8,331 nt of DNA from an uncultured Chloroflexota bacterium (GTDB taxonomy: Bacteria; Chloroflexota; Anaerolineae; Aggregatilineales; Phototrophicaceae). A model generated the notes under the pieces. The model saw only the letters and a list, made by a program, of their open reading frames with translations, did no database searches and was not told the origin of the DNA. Below are positions 7,009 through 8,331 of the stretch, one piece after another; within the stretch, counting starts at the first letter, position 1; every line of letters starts with the position of its first letter. The DNA is taken from NCBI GenBank assembly GCA_903904765.1, contig CAIVEA010000196.1, forward strand, positions 1 through 8,331, read 5' to 3'. The position numbers and the translations under genes are program-made.

Positions 7009-7794
7009 TTACGTCAGATAAGCGTCACCGAATGTGCCGCCCACGAAAATTTCGATAAGAGTTGCGCCGTCCCGTACATCCCGCGCCACATACACGCCGT
7101 CCTCGAAGGCTTCGTAACGGCGCTCATCGGCATGGACTTTGAACAGGCGTTTACTGGGTGCGACAATCCGCACCTGATAACCGACGGGCGTAATCAGGTG
7201 GATGCTGCCGAGTGCCGATTGCACATGCAGCGGGTTCAGCGCTTCCTGCGGGACGATGAGGCGAATGTCCCCGATGCCTGTTGCGACCAGCATATCCTGA
7301 ACGATCAGTGTGGAGAGGTCTAGGTTGACCTGTCCCAAGTGGGTGCTGACCCACAGTTGCCACGGCAAATCCCGCGTCAGCGCCATCTCCCAGTCCGCAA
7401 AGGAAATCCAAGGGGTGGCGGCACGGCTCATTTTCAGGTTGGCGTGGGTGTCATTCACCTGCATTACCGGACGTGAGTTGAGCGCGTATTGCCCCGCGAT
7501 CAGGCGGCCTTCTTGCTCCAACCCGCGAATCTGCACATCAATCTCGCCCGCGCTAATTTCCAGCGTGGCGGATTCGACGCTGCCACGAGTGACCCCGAAG
7601 GTGCGGGCTTCGGCAGAGGGTGACCAGTCGCCTTGCAATAAAATCACCGCGCCCACCCCGACCAGCAGCAGCGGCCAGAGCGCGGTGAGGTTGAAATCAC
7701 CCAGCAGCAGGAAGTTGTTCAGCAGTAGCACCACGCCCACCGCTGTCAGCAGCAGCGGCCAGAGCCACGGCCCGCGAGAACCCTTCAGCGGCAA
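7009..7794 (-). CDS. LiaF-like membrane protein (two TM helices plus beta-rich toast-rack-type domain)
   Basis: The protein has 261 residues. The N-terminus holds two TM helices (about 10-30 and 38-54) in the LiaI/LiaF style, each containing WPLLL followed by a small-residue stretch (GVV, GVGAV) and LL. The rest, about 75-257, is predicted to be beta-strand rich, with repeated short strands such as ATLEISAGEIDVQI, HLGQVNLDLS, ATGIGDIRLIVP and SALGSIHLITPVG, the look of LiaF C-terminal (toast-rack/DUF2154-like) domains. In Firmicutes, LiaF is a membrane-bound inhibitor of the LiaRS envelope-stress system; here no LiaRS pair is visible. The start is TTG at 7794, supported by GAGGAG eight bases upstream, which lies in the last codons of the sigma-factor gene; the gap to that stop is 5 nt. 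Co-expression with the sigma factor and a membrane sensor suggests an envelope-related regulatory role, which is inference. Confidence 0.8.
   Translation of the reverse strand: MPLKGSRGPWLWPLLLTAVGVVLLLNNFLLLGDFNLTALWPLLLVGVGAVILLQGDWSPSAEARTFGVTRGSVESATLEISAGEIDVQIRGLEQEGRLIAGQYALNSRPVMQVNDTHANLKMSRAATPWISFADWEMALTRDLPWQLWVSTHLGQVNLDLSTLIVQDMLVATGIGDIRLIVPQEALNPLHVQSALGSIHLITPVGYQVRIVAPSKRLFKVHADERRYEAFEDGVYVARDVRDGATLIEIFVGGTFGDAYLT
7663..7765 (-). repeat. 19-bp direct repeat pair encoding the WPLLL of both TM helices
   Basis: CAGCAGCAGCGGCCAGAGC occurs at 7663-7681 and again at 7747-7765, exactly 84 nt (28 codons) apart and in frame. It encodes LWPLLL at the head of each TM helix of the LiaF-like protein. 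This reflects either an internal duplication of a helix or convergent codon choice for a repeated motif. Confidence 0.75.
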
Positions 7795-7799
7795 CGTGG

Positions 7800-8331
7800 T
7801 TACTCCTCGTACAGGTAATCGCGCAGGATGACGTGCGCGGAGGACTGACGCAGGCGGTTAAGCGCCTGTGCTTCCAACTGGCGTACTCGTTCGCGGGTGA
7901 CACCGATGGTCTGCCCGACTTCTTCCAGCGTGTACACGCGGCCATCTTCCAGCCCGTAGCGCAGCTTGAGGATTTGCGCCTCACGCGGGGGCAGGCGGTT
8001 GAGCGCCTTGTCCAACTGCTCGTGTAACAGGTGGGTGGCGACTTCTTCGCTGGGCGCAGGGCTGGAGACATCTTCCACGAAATCACCAAAGGTCGAGTCG
8101 CCTTCTTCATCAATCGGCGTTTCCAAGCTCACCGGATGGCGGGCGATCTCCAGCAGCGTTTCGATCTTGTCGGGGGTGGTTTCCATCCCCTCTGCCAGCT
8201 CTTCCATTGTGGGTTCGCGGCCCAACTCCTGAATCAGGTTCAACTGGATGCGGCGCATCCGGTTCAACTGATCGCCCATGTGGACGGGGACGCGAATCGT
8301 GCGCCCCTGATCGGCTACGGCGCGGCTGACA
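7800..8331 (-). CDS. Sigma-70 family RNA polymerase sigma factor, group 1/2 (5' end outside window)
   Basis: This is the C-terminal part of a promoter-recognition subunit of RNA polymerase. The frame stays open to the right edge. Upstream of the internal ATG at 8279 it reads VSRAVADQGRTIRVPVHM, the hallmark end of region 2.4/start of region 3, so that Met is not the start. Region 3 follows (NRMRRIQLNLIQELGREPTM and the ETPIDEEGDSTFGDFVED linker segment), then region 4.1 (LNRLPPREAQILKLRYGLED) and the region 4.2 HTH (YTLEEVGQTIGVTRERVRQL) that contacts the -35 element. It ends RDYLYEE; RDYL is also common at the end of primary sigma factors. About 177 residues are visible. The region 4 tail RVRQLEAQALNRLRQSS departs somewhat from the RIRQIEAKALRKLRHPS of primary sigma factors, so a group 2 (non-essential) factor is possible, and I give no symbol. 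Its last codons carry the ribosome binding site of the LiaF-like gene 5 nt downstream; it is the first visible gene of the four-gene run. Confidence 0.95.
   Translation of the reverse strand, partial: VSRAVADQGRTIRVPVHMGDQLNRMRRIQLNLIQELGREPTMEELAEGMETTPDKIETLLEIARHPVSLETPIDEEGDSTFGDFVEDVSSPAPSEEVATHLLHEQLDKALNRLPPREAQILKLRYGLEDGRVYTLEEVGQTIGVTRERVRQLEAQALNRLRQSSAHVILRDYLYEE

Overview
The window is ordinary bacterial chromosome: coding sequence is dense, intergenic gaps are short, and there are no mobile elements, CRISPR arrays or RNA genes that I can see. Composition is moderately G+C-rich, GTG and TTG starts are used beside ATG, and one gene encodes a 7TM-GAF sensor with a C-terminal sigma-region-4-like helical domain. 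Together with a LiaF-like membrane protein beside a group 1/2 sigma-70 factor, this suggests a Chloroflexota (Anaerolineae-like) genome. The taxonomic call is an inference from gene style, not proven by a marker.

Left part, plus strand: the 3' portion of an ftsK/spoIIIE DNA translocase gene enters from the left edge and ends at a strong intrinsic terminator. Converging on it from the minus strand is a complete uvrB (nucleotide excision repair). Its upstream region has a perfect TATAAT -10 box and, just downstream of that, a GAAC-N4-GTTC palindrome of the Gram-positive LexA (SOS box) type.

Middle, plus strand: divergent from uvrB lies a gene for an R2-like ligand-binding oxidase (R2lox). This is a ferritin-like dimetal protein related to the small subunit of ribonucleotide reductase. 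All six metal ligands and the Val/Tyr pair that forms the family's ether crosslink are present. Hand-counted lines of this gene are clearly poorer in G+C than its neighbours, which may mean later acquisition.

Right part, minus strand: four tightly packed genes (gaps of 5, 13 and 12 nt) read right to left. They are a sigma-70 factor cut by the right edge, a LiaF-like two-TM/beta-rich protein, a GNAT acetyltransferase, and a large membrane protein with about nine TM helices, a GAF domain and a predicted HTH-like tail but no kinase domain. The stop codon of the last gene overlaps that of the R2lox gene within a shared TTAA. The spacing suggests one operon combining a promoter-specificity factor with two membrane-associated candidate regulators. 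A joint role in envelope or stress signalling is inference.

The best candidates for something undescribed are the kinase-less 7TM-GAF-HTH protein in an operon with a sigma factor and a LiaF-like protein, and the R2lox, whose physiological reaction is unknown across the family.
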